Origin: Deltaproteobacteria bacterium
GTDB taxonomy: Bacteria > Desulfobacterota > Desulfarculia > Desulfarculales > Desulfarculaceae
DNA: 64,000 bases
Reading direction: 5' to 3'
Assembly (NCBI GenBank): GCA_020444165.1
Contig: JAHLLK010000018.1
Coordinates: 1 to 64,000 of the forward strand
Every line of letters begins with the position of its first letter. The stretch's first letter is position 1. Of this stretch, positions 26,122 to 35,380 are shown one piece after another. The position numbers and the translations under genes were made by a program. Under the pieces are notes generated by a model. That model ran no database searches. It was given only the letters and a program-made list of their open reading frames with translations, and was not told the DNA's origin.

Positions 26122-26478
26122 GGTTGTCCCTCAAGGTGGCGATGATGCGGGGCGGGCACTTTGCAGCGGCGGCGCGGGGGCGTGGGGCGACCGCCCCCGA
26201 GCCGGACGGCGGCGCGGTGTTCTCCGTCGGGGGAGGTGGCTTGCCTCCCCCTCGCCGGTTCGTCGCGGCGCCCCCTGGCGGCCGGACCGGCGGGCAAGTT
26301 TTCCACTATTACCTAGTCGGAACCTGCCGTCCGTAGGTTAAACAAAAAATAGGCAGACTTCAATTAATCGCGACCGGCGTGGTAAAATTTGAATAATGAT
26401 CGGAAATTTCCGGTCGTTGGGGCGGGGGGAGCGGTGGGACGAACCCTGGCCCACGCCCTCCGCCCCCCGGAGCAAGCC

Positions 26479-27630
26479 ATGCCTTCCCAGCCTTCCGAGC
26501 GCGCCCGCCTCGAAAAGGAGGTGGCTTCTCTGCGCCTCCGCCTGGCCCAGATGGAAGAGCTTTCCGCCGAGCGGCTGGCGGCCGAGGAAGAGCTGGCCGC
26601 CGAGCGCGAGCTGAGCCGCACCGTCCTGAACAGCATTCCCCACCCCCTCTATGTGGTCAGGGCCGACGACTTCAAGATCCTGGGCTGCAACGACGTGTTT
26701 CTGCGGACCCACGGCCTGGAGCGGCGGCAAGTCCTGGGGCGCACCTGCTTCCAGGTGAAGCGCGGCTTCCACACCGCCTGCACCGAGGGAGGCGGCGGCT
26801 GCCCCAGCCTGGTCTCGCTCCGGACCGGCGAGCCTTCCTTGGCCGAATGGACCCAGGTGGACGCCCAAGGCCGGCGCCGCTTTCACGAGTGCGCCACCTG
26901 GCCGGTGCAGGACGCCGCGGGCCAGGTGGTGAAGGTGGTGCACGTGGACCGGGACATCACCGCCCGCCGGGAGGCCGAGGAGGCGCTCCGTCAAACCCAC
27001 GCCGCCCTGACCCGTTCCTACGACTTCCTGGAAGCCCTGATCATGACCTCCCAGGACGCGGTGATCGCCGCCGACCCCACGGGCCGCATCATTCTGTTCA
27101 ACCACGCGGCCAGCGCCATCACGGGCTACACCCGGGAGGAAGCCCTGGGCGGGCTGCCCGCGGCCCGGCTCTACCCTCCCGGGGAGGCCCGCCGGGTCAT
27201 GGCCGGGTTGCGCAGCCGCCCGGCGGGGGAAGGCCGGGTGTTCCCGCCCCTGGAGGTGACCCTGGTGCACCAGAGCGGCCGCCACATCCCCTGTGTGCTC
27301 TCGGCCAGCCTCATCCTGGACCAGGGCCGGGAAGTGGCCTCGGTGGGCTTTTTCTACGAACGCCCCCCCGCCACCGCTCCGGCCGAGGCCCACCGCCCCG
27401 CCGCGGCCCCGGCTCCCCCGGCCCCGGCCGCGGAGGATCGCACGGCCGAGTTGGTGGCCAGGCTGGAGGGCCCGCTGACGGCCCTGGCCCTGGCCGCCGG
27501 CATCTGGCTGGAGGAATGCCCGCCGGACGGCCCCGGCCAAGAGCAGGCCCAGGCCATCCTCCGGCAACTGGAGCTGTGCCGCGCAGCCCTGCGCCAGCAC
27601 TTTCCGGCCGTGGCCCCGGCCCAAGCCTGA
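26479..27630 (+). CDS. Double-PAS protein lacking a visible output domain
   Basis: The protein has 383 residues from ATG 26479; a longer TTG-initiated form (26389) is unsupported. After a short coiled coil (about 8-45) come two PAS domains (about 50-170 and 180-305), the first with a Cys-rich TACTEGGGGC loop and the PAC-like VHVDRDITARREAEEALRQ, the second with DAVIAADPTGRIILFNHAAS. A Pro/Ala linker leads to about 60 residues (ELVARLEGPLTALALAAGIW...) that resemble a histidine-kinase dimerisation helix without the phospho-His. No ATPase domain follows. It may be a kinase remnant or a sensing partner. Confidence 0.75.
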   Translation: MPSQPSERARLEKEVASLRLRLAQMEELSAERLAAEEELAAERELSRTVLNSIPHPLYVVRADDFKILGCNDVFLRTHGLERRQVLGRTCFQVKRGFHTACTEGGGGCPSLVSLRTGEPSLAEWTQVDAQGRRRFHECATWPVQDAAGQVVKVVHVDRDITARREAEEALRQTHAALTRSYDFLEALIMTSQDAVIAADPTGRIILFNHAASAITGYTREEALGGLPAARLYPPGEARRVMAGLRSRPAGEGRVFPPLEVTLVHQSGRHIPCVLSASLILDQGREVASVGFFYERPPATAPAEAHRPAAAPAPPAPAAEDRTAELVARLEGPLTALALAAGIWLEECPPDGPGQEQAQAILRQLELCRAALRQHFPAVAPAQA

Positions 27631-27736
27631 ATCAGCTCAAAAATATGCCGGCCTCCGCCAACTCCGGCCCGGCGTACGGCCCAGGCCCGGCCCGGCCGCG
27701 CCGAAGCCTTGACATTGCCGGGGCCCCTCCCTGATC

Positions 27737-28891
27737 ATGAAACCGCTTGACTCTGCAAACCGGGCGCGGCACTCCGCCCCAGAGGCGGGCGGGCCCGACC
27801 CGGCCCGGAAAGGCTCAGTTTTGAAAACCGGCGGCAACAAACTGGCCAGCCTGGCCTTGGTGCTGGTGTCCCTGGTGGTGGGCCTGGCCCTGTTCGACCT
27901 CCTGGCCTACCCCTTTGACCTGGTGTTCAGCGCGGGCAACCCCTTCCGTCTGGATGATCAAAGCCCGGACTCCGGCCGGGCCGACCCGGTGTACTACTGG
28001 AAGAACCTCATGGTGCTGGACCCGGAGCTGGGCTACCGGCCCCGCATGGGCCCGGGGGAATACTATTCGGACCTGGGGATTCGCCAGGAGCCGGGCCTGG
28101 CCTCCACCCCGCCCGCGCCCGGCGGGGTGTTGCTGCTGGGGGACTCCATCGCGGCCATCGGCTTTCTGGGGCAGGCCCTCGCCAACCGCTGCGGGCCGTC
28201 CGGGGGCAAGATATATCATGCCGGGGTGGTGGGCTACGCCACGGCCCAGGAAGCGGCCTACTACGCCCGCTTCTGCCGGCCCCTGCACCCCAAGCTGGTG
28301 ATCCTGGAGTTCTGCCTCAACGACTTTGACGGCACCCCGGTGATCCTCTCCGGCCAAAACGGAGAGAGCAAGGTGGTGGGCATGTATTTGGGGCGGGAGC
28401 AGTTCCACCCCACCCTGTTCCGCTACAGCACCCTGTACCGCCTGTATCTTTCGGCCAAGGCCTCCCTGAGCAACCGGGCCGGGCTCGCCGACGACGTGGC
28501 CCGGGCGCTCAGCCAGCTCCGCGAGATGGGCCAAGAGGACGGCTTCCGCCTGGTGGTGGTGGTCTACCCCCTGGTGATGCCCCCGGCCCAGTGGCCCGAG
28601 TCCTACCAAAAGCAGCACCGGGACATCCTGGCCATCCTGGATCGCCTGGGGCTGCCCTATTACGACGCGACCGGACTGTTGGAAGAAACCCTGCGGGCCC
28701 ATCCCCTCACCTGGGCCCGCATGAACCCCGCGGACTTCTTCCACCCCTCCCGGGAGTTCGCGGGCCAGTTGGCCGCCCGGCTCCTGGCCGGGGACCTCTT
28801 GGCCCCCTGGAGCGCCAAATGCCGGCGGAGTCCGGCCGGGCCGGCTGGGCCCGCGGGCCCACCCCAACCCCGAAAAGGAAAAACCCCATGA
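27737..28891 (+). CDS. SGNH/GDSL-family hydrolase, membrane anchored
   Basis: The protein has 384 residues. A single transmembrane helix (about 37-60) precedes an SGNH-like domain: block I GVLLLGDSIAAIG (about 130-142), the Gly-containing VVGYATAQEAAYY, the Asn block FCLNDFDGTP, and DFFHPSREFAGQLAARL with the Asp-His pair near the C-terminus. Such enzymes deacylate or acylate surface glycans and lipids; the substrate is unknown. The TGA overlaps the ATG of the SDR gene (ATGA at 28888-28891). The Shine-Dalgarno site is weak, so the start is not certain. Confidence 0.78.
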   Translation: MKPLDSANRARHSAPEAGGPDPARKGSVLKTGGNKLASLALVLVSLVVGLALFDLLAYPFDLVFSAGNPFRLDDQSPDSGRADPVYYWKNLMVLDPELGYRPRMGPGEYYSDLGIRQEPGLASTPPAPGGVLLLGDSIAAIGFLGQALANRCGPSGGKIYHAGVVGYATAQEAAYYARFCRPLHPKLVILEFCLNDFDGTPVILSGQNGESKVVGMYLGREQFHPTLFRYSTLYRLYLSAKASLSNRAGLADDVARALSQLREMGQEDGFRLVVVVYPLVMPPAQWPESYQKQHRDILAILDRLGLPYYDATGLLEETLRAHPLTWARMNPADFFHPSREFAGQLAARLLAGDLLAPWSAKCRRSPAGPAGPAGPPQPRKGKTP

Positions 28892-29661
28892 GCGGAATCA
28901 GCTACGGCTTGCAGGACAAGGTGGCCCTGGTCACCGGCGGCACCCGGGGCATCGGCCTGGCCCTGGTGCGGGCCCTGTTGGGCGAAGGCGCCCGGGTGGC
29001 CACCTGCGCCCGCAAGGAGGCGGAACTGGCCGCCCTGACCCAGGCGATGGAGGCCGGCGACCGGCTCCTCACCGTACCGGCCCACGTGGCCAAGGAAGCG
29101 GACGTGGCGGCCCTGTTCGCCGCGGTGGAGGAGCGCTGGGGCCGCTTGGATCTCCTGGTGAACAACGTGGGCATGAACATCATGACCCCCGCGGTGGCCG
29201 AGGCCGACCTGGGGCTGTGGCGCAAGATCCTGGAGACCAACCTGGACGGCGCGTTCCTCTGCTGCCGGGGCGCGGCCGGGCTCATGAAGCGCTCCGGCGG
29301 CGGCGCCATGGTGTCCCTGTCCTCCGTGGCGGCCCACGCGGCCGCGGCGGCCATGGGCATCTACGGGGTGGCCAAGGCCGGGGTGGAGATGCTCACCCGG
29401 GTGCTGGCCGCCGAGCTGGCCCCGGCCGGCATCCGGGTCAACGCGGTGGCCCCGGCCATGGTCAAGACCGATTTCAGCCGGCCCTTCTGGTCGGACCAGG
29501 CCCTGCACGACCGCATCGCCGGCACCATCCCCCTGGGCCGCCTGGCCGAGCCCGAGGACGTGATGCACCCGGTGCTGTTCCTGCTTTCGGAGGGAGCCAG
29601 CTTCGTCACCGGCCAGACCCTGTTGGTGGACGGCGGCTCCCGGGTCTGCCAGATGCTGTAG
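28888..29661 (+). CDS. Short-chain dehydrogenase/reductase
   Basis: The protein has 257 residues. It is a classical SDR: cofactor motif TGGTRGIG (about 16-23), NNVG (about 91-94), the catalytic Ser in VSLSSVAAH, then YGVAKAG giving Tyr and Lys, and a DGGSRV C-terminus. The AxCARK stretch after beta-2 suggests NADPH. The substrate is unknown; the fold is shared with FabG and tropinone-reductase-like proteins. Translationally coupled to the SGNH hydrolase, it may act on the same pathway. It is followed by a very strong terminator. Confidence 0.88.
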   Translation: MSGISYGLQDKVALVTGGTRGIGLALVRALLGEGARVATCARKEAELAALTQAMEAGDRLLTVPAHVAKEADVAALFAAVEERWGRLDLLVNNVGMNIMTPAVAEADLGLWRKILETNLDGAFLCCRGAAGLMKRSGGGAMVSLSSVAAHAAAAAMGIYGVAKAGVEMLTRVLAAELAPAGIRVNAVAPAMVKTDFSRPFWSDQALHDRIAGTIPLGRLAEPEDVMHPVLFLLSEGASFVTGQTLLVDGGSRVCQML

Positions 29662-29690
29662 GCGCTCGGAGGAGCCCGCCGCTCCCCTGG

Positions 29691-29727
29691 CGGGCCCTCC
29701 TGCCCGCTTTCCGGGCAGGAGGGCCCG
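29691..29727. terminator. 16-bp perfect hairpin after the SDR gene
   Basis: CGGGCCCTCCTGCCCG (29691-29706) pairs perfectly with 29712-29727 across a CTTTC loop, 30 bp after the SDR stop. There is no long T-run, so termination efficiency is uncertain. Confidence 0.65.
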
Positions 29728-30026
29728 GCGCAGGAAGGTTCCGAGACAGTCCTGCCTCCCGGGGAGCCGAGGCGGGGGGGTTGGGGCAGGGCGCCGCGCG
29801 GCCCCGGCGAGGTCTCGGATCACTGGCTGAGCACGAACTGGTGGGCCAAGCTGACGGGACAGTCCTCGACCACGATGCGGGTTGGCTGACGGCTGGCCAT
29901 GGCCGCCAGGTTGCGGCTCTCACCCGGCCCGGACAGCTCGGCCCAGTCGGCTGGTTTGACCGTGGGGGGGGTGGGCGGCTGCCGCCATTCCCCTGGCCCA
30001 CCGCCATGTCAGGCGTCGGTGATGGG

Positions 30027-30212
30027 CTGGCAGGATGTTAAAAAATTCCCTCCATGGCCTTTTTCAACCAAACTTGGCAAAAGCGCGACTCCACCCCAGC
30101 AAGCGAAGCTTGCTGGGGGCCCGGGTTTTGCCATGTTTCACAGATTGCTTGCTTTTTCAAAGCCGCGCAATTTGGCGCGCCTAACAGACTATTTTACAAC
30201 ATCCTGCTGGGC
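30027..30212 (+). repeat. MITE-like repeat, copy with nested hairpin
   Basis: It runs from GGCAGGATGTTAAAAAATTC to ACAACATCCTGCTGG (imperfect terminal inverted repeats). It shares CCTCCATGGCCTTTTTCAAC, TTGCTTGCTTTTTCAAAGCC and CGCAATTTGGCGCGCC with the copy at 44044-44245. The central CAAAAGCG/GGTTTTG palindrome is split here by an inserted stem CCCCAGCAAGC-GCTTGCTGGGG (30092-30118). The flanks 29728-30026 and 30213-30499 show no gene. Confidence 0.8.
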
Positions 30213-30499
30213 CCATGGTTGCAGGTTGACTTGGAAAAGCGAGCCGGGTAGTTTCTAAGCCGATCAGGGCTTGATCTAGTCAGGCGTTATTTCGGCAGGA
30301 AAATACCAAAAAAAAGCGCCGGGCTTTTCTCGTGACCCCGGGGTTGGCTGCGACCCCAAACCTGGACCGCGTCAACGGATTCAATACAGGGATAAAGGCG
30401 GCGACAGCCGCGTTATCTCGACTAATTTCCTTCATTTCCATGCCTGCCCCAAAGCAAACCTTGATAGTCAGTGGTAACAACAAAGGAAAGGCAAAAGAG

Positions 30500-31456
30500 A
30501 TGAAAGTCAGAGTTTTTTTACCCTTGACGCTCGCCGTGGCCTGCCTGATGATCGCCGCTCCGGCCCTTGCCGGCGGCAAAGTATTATTCATCGACTCGTA
30601 CCATGAGGGATATGCCTGGAGCGATGGCATTGAACAGGGCATCAAAAAGGCCCTGGAGAGATCCGGCGCAGAACTCAAGGTGGTGCGCATGGACACCAAG
30701 CGCAATCCCGGTGAGGATTTCAAGAAGCAGGCGGCGGAGAAAGTCAAGGTGGCCATCGAGGAGTTCAAGCCCAATGTGGTCATCGCCGCCGATGACAATG
30801 CCTCCAAATATGTCATCGAGCCCTACTACAAGGACAAAGACCTGCCCATCGTGTTCTGTGGGGTTAACTGGGACGCCGGCGTATACGGCTTTCCCGCCAA
30901 GAACATCACCGGCATGGTGGAGGTCACCCCGGTGGACGGCCTGCTGGCCGAGCTGAAGAAGATGGCCAAGGGCGCCAAGGTCGGCTTTTTGGCTCCCGAC
31001 ATCCTCACCGGCCACAAGGAGGCCGAGAACGTCGAAAAGGTGTTTGGCCTGAAAATGACCTCCTACTTCGCCAAGGACGCGGCGGATTGGATGAAGGGCT
31101 TCGGCGAACTCCAGGGCAAGGTGGACATGGTCATCATCGACAGTGACGGCGGCCTGTGGCCGGAGACCCAAAAGGAACGCGAGGAGTTCGTTCTCAAGAA
31201 CACCAAGGTGCCCACGGGTTCCGCCTACGAGTTCATGGCGCCCTATGCCATCATCACTTTCGCCAAGGTCGCCCAGGAGCAGGGCTTCTGGGCCGGCAAG
31301 GCCGCCCTGGACATCATCGGTGGCAAGAGTCCTTCCGAGATCGCGGTGGTCAAAAACAAAGAGGGCAAGCTCATCATCAACGCTAGAATCGCCAAAGCCT
31401 CCAAGCTCGAGGTTCCCTACGAAGTCATTTCCAGCGCCGACAAGGTGATGGAATAA
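30500..31456 (+). CDS. ABC_sub_bind-type periplasmic solute-binding protein
   Basis: The protein has 318 residues from ATG 30500, with a clean signal peptide (MKVRVFLPLTLAVACLMIAA to PALAG, about 1-25). The mature protein has a periplasmic binding-protein I fold of the ABC_sub_bind type: GGKVLFIDSYHEGYAWSDGI, FKPNVVIAADDNASKYV, LPIVFCGVNWDAG, KVGFLAPDI and the C-terminal GGKSPSEIAV. Members often bind amino acids, nucleosides or aromatic compounds next to a permease, or serve sensor kinases. No permease or kinase gene is adjacent, so it is an orphan here. It is Lys-rich and less GC-rich than its neighbours, which could mean strong expression or transfer. Confidence 0.83.
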   Translation: MKVRVFLPLTLAVACLMIAAPALAGGKVLFIDSYHEGYAWSDGIEQGIKKALERSGAELKVVRMDTKRNPGEDFKKQAAEKVKVAIEEFKPNVVIAADDNASKYVIEPYYKDKDLPIVFCGVNWDAGVYGFPAKNITGMVEVTPVDGLLAELKKMAKGAKVGFLAPDILTGHKEAENVEKVFGLKMTSYFAKDAADWMKGFGELQGKVDMVIIDSDGGLWPETQKEREEFVLKNTKVPTGSAYEFMAPYAIITFAKVAQEQGFWAGKAALDIIGGKSPSEIAVVKNKEGKLIINARIAKASKLEVPYEVISSADKVME

Positions 31457-31476
31457 CCAACTGCTGAGAGTTTTTT

Positions 31477-31508
31477 CCGACGGAAGGCTCGCCAGGGCCT
31501 TCCGTCGC
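31477..31508. terminator. Hairpin after the ABC_sub_bind gene
   Basis: CGACGGAAGGC (31478-31488) pairs with GCCTTCCGTCG (31497-31507). A TTTTTT tract lies just to the left, which would serve minus-strand transcripts, and CCTTTC to the right. Confidence 0.65.
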
Positions 31509-31541
31509 CTTTCGAGCAAACCTTACAGGATAGCACCATTG

Positions 31542-31628
31542 GAGACCATTGCACGGCATTTACTGACTAACAATAATTATAACAACCGCTTATCTAATTT
31601 TTTGATAGTTTTTGGTTGCAATGGTCTC
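31542..31628. repeat. Inverted repeat around an AT-rich tract
   Basis: GAGACCATTGCA (31542-31553) and TGCAATGGTCTC (31617-31628) are perfect 12-bp arms around 63 bp of unusually AT-rich sequence. A partial third copy, GTCTCCATTGG, appears near 31728. The region is part of the 482-bp gap before the carboxyltransferase; no gene is seen in it. Confidence 0.65.
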
Positions 31629-31639
31629 ATGCGGGCCAC

Positions 31640-31726
31640 GGGGTCCCCAGCAAGCTTTGCTTGCTGGGGTGTAGTCACGCTTTTGCCAAGCCGATCGTTG
31701 CACAAGGCATGGAGCCTTGTGCAACA
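31640..31726 (-). repeat. MITE-family fragment, reverse orientation, plus hairpin
   Basis: 31645-31690 is the reverse complement of 30075-30118 (CAAAAGCG next to the CCCCAGCAAGC stem), so a truncated MITE-family copy lies here in inverted orientation. Next to it a perfect 12-bp stem, GTTGCACAAGGC (31697-31708) with GCCTTGTGCAAC (31714-31725), may replace the usual terminal arm. Confidence 0.65.
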
Positions 31727-31938
31727 GTCTCCATTGGCCCGGGCCCAAACAAACCGGGACCGGCCGGCTGGACGGCGACCGCGGTCGGCTTGGGCGCCTT
31801 GGCCTAAACCAACTCGCCCTAAGACCCATCAAGGCAGCGGACGAAAAGGCGGGCGAAGAGGTTGGCCCGGCAGGAAAACCAGTGGACATTTGGTGCCGAG
31901 CCCCGGCGGTGCCGGCGGATCAGCAGGAGAAGAATTTC

Positions 31939-33510
31939 ATGAGTGAAGCGGAGAAAAGCAAACTGGCGGAGTGGGCTGCTTTGCAGGCACGGACCCTGGA
32001 TGAACAGCGGCCCGCGGCCACCCAAAAGCGTCATGCCGCTGGTTTTCGCACCGCCCGGGAAAACCTGGCCGCCTTGGTGGACCCCGGCTCCTTTGTGGAG
32101 TACGGCCAGTTGGCTGTGGCCGCGCAACGCCAGCGCTACGACTACGACAGCCTGCTGACCAACACCGCCGCCGACGGGGTGATCACCGGCCTGGGGAGCG
32201 TCAACGGTGATCTTTTCGGCCCAGAGCAAAGCCGGGCCGTGGTGATCGTGAACGACTACTCGGTGTTGGCCGGCACCCAGGGATTTTTCCACCACCACAA
32301 ACTCGACCGCATCTTGCACCTGGCCGGGAAACTGAAGCTTCCGGTGATCATGTTCACCGAAGGCGGCGGCGGCCGGCCGGGGGACGTGGACGTGGCCACC
32401 AGCATCGCGGGCCTCAACACACCCTCCTTTTATCTTTGGGCCAAGTTGGGCGGCCTGGTCCCCCGCATCGCGGTGAACAACGGGTATTGCTTTGCCGGCA
32501 ACGCGGCCCTGTTCGGCTGCGCGGACATCACCATCGCCACCCGGAGTTCGTGGATCGGTATGGCCGGGCCCGCCATGATCGAAGGGGGAAGCTTGGGTAA
32601 GTTCGCACCGACGGAAATCGGCCCGGTGGAGATGCACGCCAAAACGGGCGGGGTGGACCTGGTGGCCCAGGATGAGGCCGCGGCCGCGGCCTTGGCCAAA
32701 AAGCTCTTGAGCTACTTCCAGGGCCCGCTGGCCGGGTGGTCCTGCCCCGACCAGCAAAAACTGCGCGACCTGATTCCCGCCAATCGCCGGCGGGCCTACG
32801 ACCTGCGCAAGGTGATCGTGACCCTGGCCGACGAGGACTCCTTTGTGGAGCTGAGGAGTGCCTGGGGCCGGGGCCTGGTTACCGGCTTCCTACGGCTGGC
32901 AGGCAGGCCCCTGGGTCTCATGGCCAACAACTGCTGGCATCTGGGCGGGGCGGTGGACGCCGACGCCGCGGACAAGGCTTCGCGCTTTTTGCAGCTTTGC
33001 GACGCCCACGGCCTGCCGATCCTTTCCCTCATCGACACCCCGGGCTTCATGGTGGGGCCCGCCAGCGAAGAGCAGGCGGCGGTGCGCCGGATGTCCGGTC
33101 TTTTCGCCAGCTTTGCCAGCGTGAGCGTACCCATTGTCGCCATCCTGTTGCGCAAGGGTTACGGGCTGGGGGCCATGGCCATGGCCGGGGGGAGCTTCCT
33201 GGCCCCGGATTTCATCGCCGCTTGGCCCACCGGGGAAATCGGCGCCATGGGCCTCGAGGGCGCGGTCACGTTGGGGTTCCGGAAAGAGCTGGCCGCGCTG
33301 GAGGATGAAGCGGAAAAGCAGGCCTTGTTCGACCGCTTGGTGGGCGTGATGTACCAAAAGGGAAAGGCCACCGAGGCGGCGGCTTTTTTGGAGCTGGACG
33401 CGGTCATCGACCCCGCCGACACCCGGGCGGCTATTCTGCAAACCCTCGACTCGGCCGGCCAAACCCCGCGCCGCGCGGCCGGCCGGCGCAAATTCATCGA
33501 CACCTGGTAG
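31939..33510 (+). CDS. Acyl-CoA carboxylase carboxyltransferase subunit (PccB-like)
   Basis: The protein has 523 residues, the usual length of PccB/AccD5-type subunits. The start at ATG 31939 is preceded by CAGGAGAAG. Both crotonase-fold halves are visible: the N-half with FTEGGGGRPGDVD and GMAGPAMIEGGSLGKFAPTEIGP, the C-half with GFLRLAGRPLGLMANN, LSLIDTPGFMVGPASEEQAAVRR, RKGYGLGAMAMAGGSF and GEIGAMGLEGAV. It transfers a carboxyl group between biotin and an acyl-CoA such as propionyl-CoA; sodium-pump decarboxylase alpha subunits are related alternatives. No biotin carboxylase or BCCP gene is nearby. Confidence 0.85.
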   Translation: MSEAEKSKLAEWAALQARTLDEQRPAATQKRHAAGFRTARENLAALVDPGSFVEYGQLAVAAQRQRYDYDSLLTNTAADGVITGLGSVNGDLFGPEQSRAVVIVNDYSVLAGTQGFFHHHKLDRILHLAGKLKLPVIMFTEGGGGRPGDVDVATSIAGLNTPSFYLWAKLGGLVPRIAVNNGYCFAGNAALFGCADITIATRSSWIGMAGPAMIEGGSLGKFAPTEIGPVEMHAKTGGVDLVAQDEAAAAALAKKLLSYFQGPLAGWSCPDQQKLRDLIPANRRRAYDLRKVIVTLADEDSFVELRSAWGRGLVTGFLRLAGRPLGLMANNCWHLGGAVDADAADKASRFLQLCDAHGLPILSLIDTPGFMVGPASEEQAAVRRMSGLFASFASVSVPIVAILLRKGYGLGAMAMAGGSFLAPDFIAAWPTGEIGAMGLEGAVTLGFRKELAALEDEAEKQALFDRLVGVMYQKGKATEAAAFLELDAVIDPADTRAAILQTLDSAGQTPRRAAGRRKFIDTW

Positions 33511-33583
33511 GCGGGCGCTCGCGAACGGCAGGACCGGGAAACCCCAAGGGTCCAGAAGGCCCCCTCCCGCGGCGCGGTGAGGC

Positions 33584-35380
33584 TCAGCTGTCGGAGCCCG
33601 GGCCTTTGAAGAGCAGCACCTGCTCCAATTGCAGTTCGTCCAGGGCCGGCCCCACATCGGTCAGGGTATTGATGTAGTCACGAAAACCCATGAAGGCCTG
33701 GTCGCCCAGGTTGATGCCGTAATAGTCACCGTTCAGGTTCTCGGGCACCACGAAGGTGTGCTCGTCCAGTTGGCTGCGGGCGAACTTCCACACGTAGAAC
33801 ATGTCGGCCACCGCGGGGTCCAGGTCCGGCAGGTATTCGCGGGCGGTGCCCAGGTAGCTCTCATTGGTGATGCCGCCGAAGCCGTTGAAATAGTCCGCGC
33901 CGTAACAGCTCACGTTGCTGTAGACCGACTTGGCGGTTTGGGAATGGTTGACCCCGAAGACGATGGCCACGTCGTCGGCCCCCAGGGTGAAGTCGTCCGT
34001 ACGGGTGTAGAGGGTGTCCCGGCTCTCTCCCAGCACGTTGGTCCGGTCGGCGATGGCCTCGTTGCCCTCTTCCAACCACTGGTAGGTGTCCAGGAGCTGG
34101 GCGGTCTTGCCGGCGCCGTGCTTGGCCAGGATGGCCTGATAGAGCTTTTGTTGCACCGCCGGCAGGACCGGGTCGGCCGCCACCTCGCTCACCCCGGTCT
34201 CGCGGTCAATCAGCGGCTCCTGGCTCAGGGGGGCCAGGGGGAGGCTCTCCTTGGGGGTCACCCGCAGGAATTCCAGGGTGGGATTGTTGAGGTAGGCGTC
34301 CTTGGCCGCCGGGTCCTTGAACAGGGAAGCCCGGTGCAGATAGCTGAAGGTGTCGGCGGTGTCGCCCAGGCCGAAGTTGACCATGTCGGCCGGGATGATG
34401 TCCTGCTGGATGTTGGCCGCTGGGATGCCGCAGGCAATGGCCGCGTCACGCACCCGGTTGTACACCTCCTCGTTGCCGGTGGAGATCAGCACCATGAAGC
34501 GCTGGTACACGTCGTCGGTGCCGAGCGCGTCGGCCAAGAGGTAGTTGTTGAGCGTGTCGCCCAGGCTGGCGTAGAGCTTCTGGCGCGCGCCGGTATCCTC
34601 GTAAAAGCGGTCCACCAGGTAGCTGCGATAGCTGTAGTACTCCACCTCGGGCGGGGTGTAGCCAATCAGGACAAAGGCCTCATCGCTGTCCATCTGGGTG
34701 ACCAACGGGATGTTGAAATAGGAGTCGTTGCGGGGCGAAGGGGGAGCCTGGCCCACCAGGTAGGGGAAGCCGGCGTTGTTGCCGTTACAGTCTACGGTGT
34801 AGCCGCTGGCGAATACGTCTATGGCGCTGGTCAGGTTGATGTCGCCCGAGCGCACCGTGAACTCCGCGGAGAGCTCTTGGGAGAGCTGGGCCGCCTGGGG
34901 CACCAGGTAGCCCGTGGAGTGCGGCGCCTGGTTGACCTGGACTGACAGCACCGCCTGCTCGCCGGAAACCAGGCTGAGGTCGCTGGAGATGGCGCTGCCC
35001 AAAAAGCCGGTGGGCACGAAGATGCGGCCGCCGCTCTCGGCCAGGGGCGCGAGCAGGTCGGTCTTCTGGCTCTTGATGAAGCCATACTGGCGGTTGCGGC
35101 CGGCAAAGCTGATGTCATCGCCGTACTGGATCACCAAGCCCGCGTCGCCGGCCATGGCATAGCCGGCCGCGCCGTCGACCAGGCCCAGCAGCGCCTGGGC
35201 ATCCACCAGGGTTTGCCCGTGCTGGTTCAGGTAGGCCACCTCGCCCTGGTAGCGGCCGTCCACCTCCACCCGGGCCGTGCACCAGGCCAGGTCGGCGGCC
35301 ATGACCGCGCCGGGCCCGCCGAGCAGGCAGCTCCAAACCATAAGCGGCAGCAACAGCCTGGGCCAAATCGGCTGGGACAT
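33584..35380 (-). CDS. Secreted protein of unknown function
   Basis: The protein has 598 residues from ATG 35380, chosen for the AGGAGA site 8-13 bp upstream and because it gives a clear signal peptide (about 1-28, ending AVMAADL). The first 100 mature residues resemble a copper-amine-oxidase-like N-terminal stalk (VEVDGRYQGEVAYLNQHG, GGRIFVPTGFL), a weak match. The remainder is rich in Tyr, Asn and Asp, with no motif I can name. Two possible structured segments are IVFGVNHSQTAKSVYSNVSC and VWKFARSQLDEHTFVVPENL. It lies convergent with the carboxyltransferase gene and stands alone. Function unknown. Confidence 0.7.
   Translation of the reverse strand: MSQPIWPRLLLPLMVWSCLLGGPGAVMAADLAWCTARVEVDGRYQGEVAYLNQHGQTLVDAQALLGLVDGAAGYAMAGDAGLVIQYGDDISFAGRNRQYGFIKSQKTDLLAPLAESGGRIFVPTGFLGSAISSDLSLVSGEQAVLSVQVNQAPHSTGYLVPQAAQLSQELSAEFTVRSGDINLTSAIDVFASGYTVDCNGNNAGFPYLVGQAPPSPRNDSYFNIPLVTQMDSDEAFVLIGYTPPEVEYYSYRSYLVDRFYEDTGARQKLYASLGDTLNNYLLADALGTDDVYQRFMVLISTGNEEVYNRVRDAAIACGIPAANIQQDIIPADMVNFGLGDTADTFSYLHRASLFKDPAAKDAYLNNPTLEFLRVTPKESLPLAPLSQEPLIDRETGVSEVAADPVLPAVQQKLYQAILAKHGAGKTAQLLDTYQWLEEGNEAIADRTNVLGESRDTLYTRTDDFTLGADDVAIVFGVNHSQTAKSVYSNVSCYGADYFNGFGGITNESYLGTAREYLPDLDPAVADMFYVWKFARSQLDEHTFVVPENLNGDYYGINLGDQAFMGFRDYINTLTDVGPALDELQLEQVLLFKGPGSDS

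Noticed and set aside
31939..33510. Glutaconyl-CoA decarboxylase alpha subunit
   Set aside because: No membrane beta subunit or biotin carrier is nearby; PccB-like carboxyltransferase is the simpler reading, though the alternative is not excluded.
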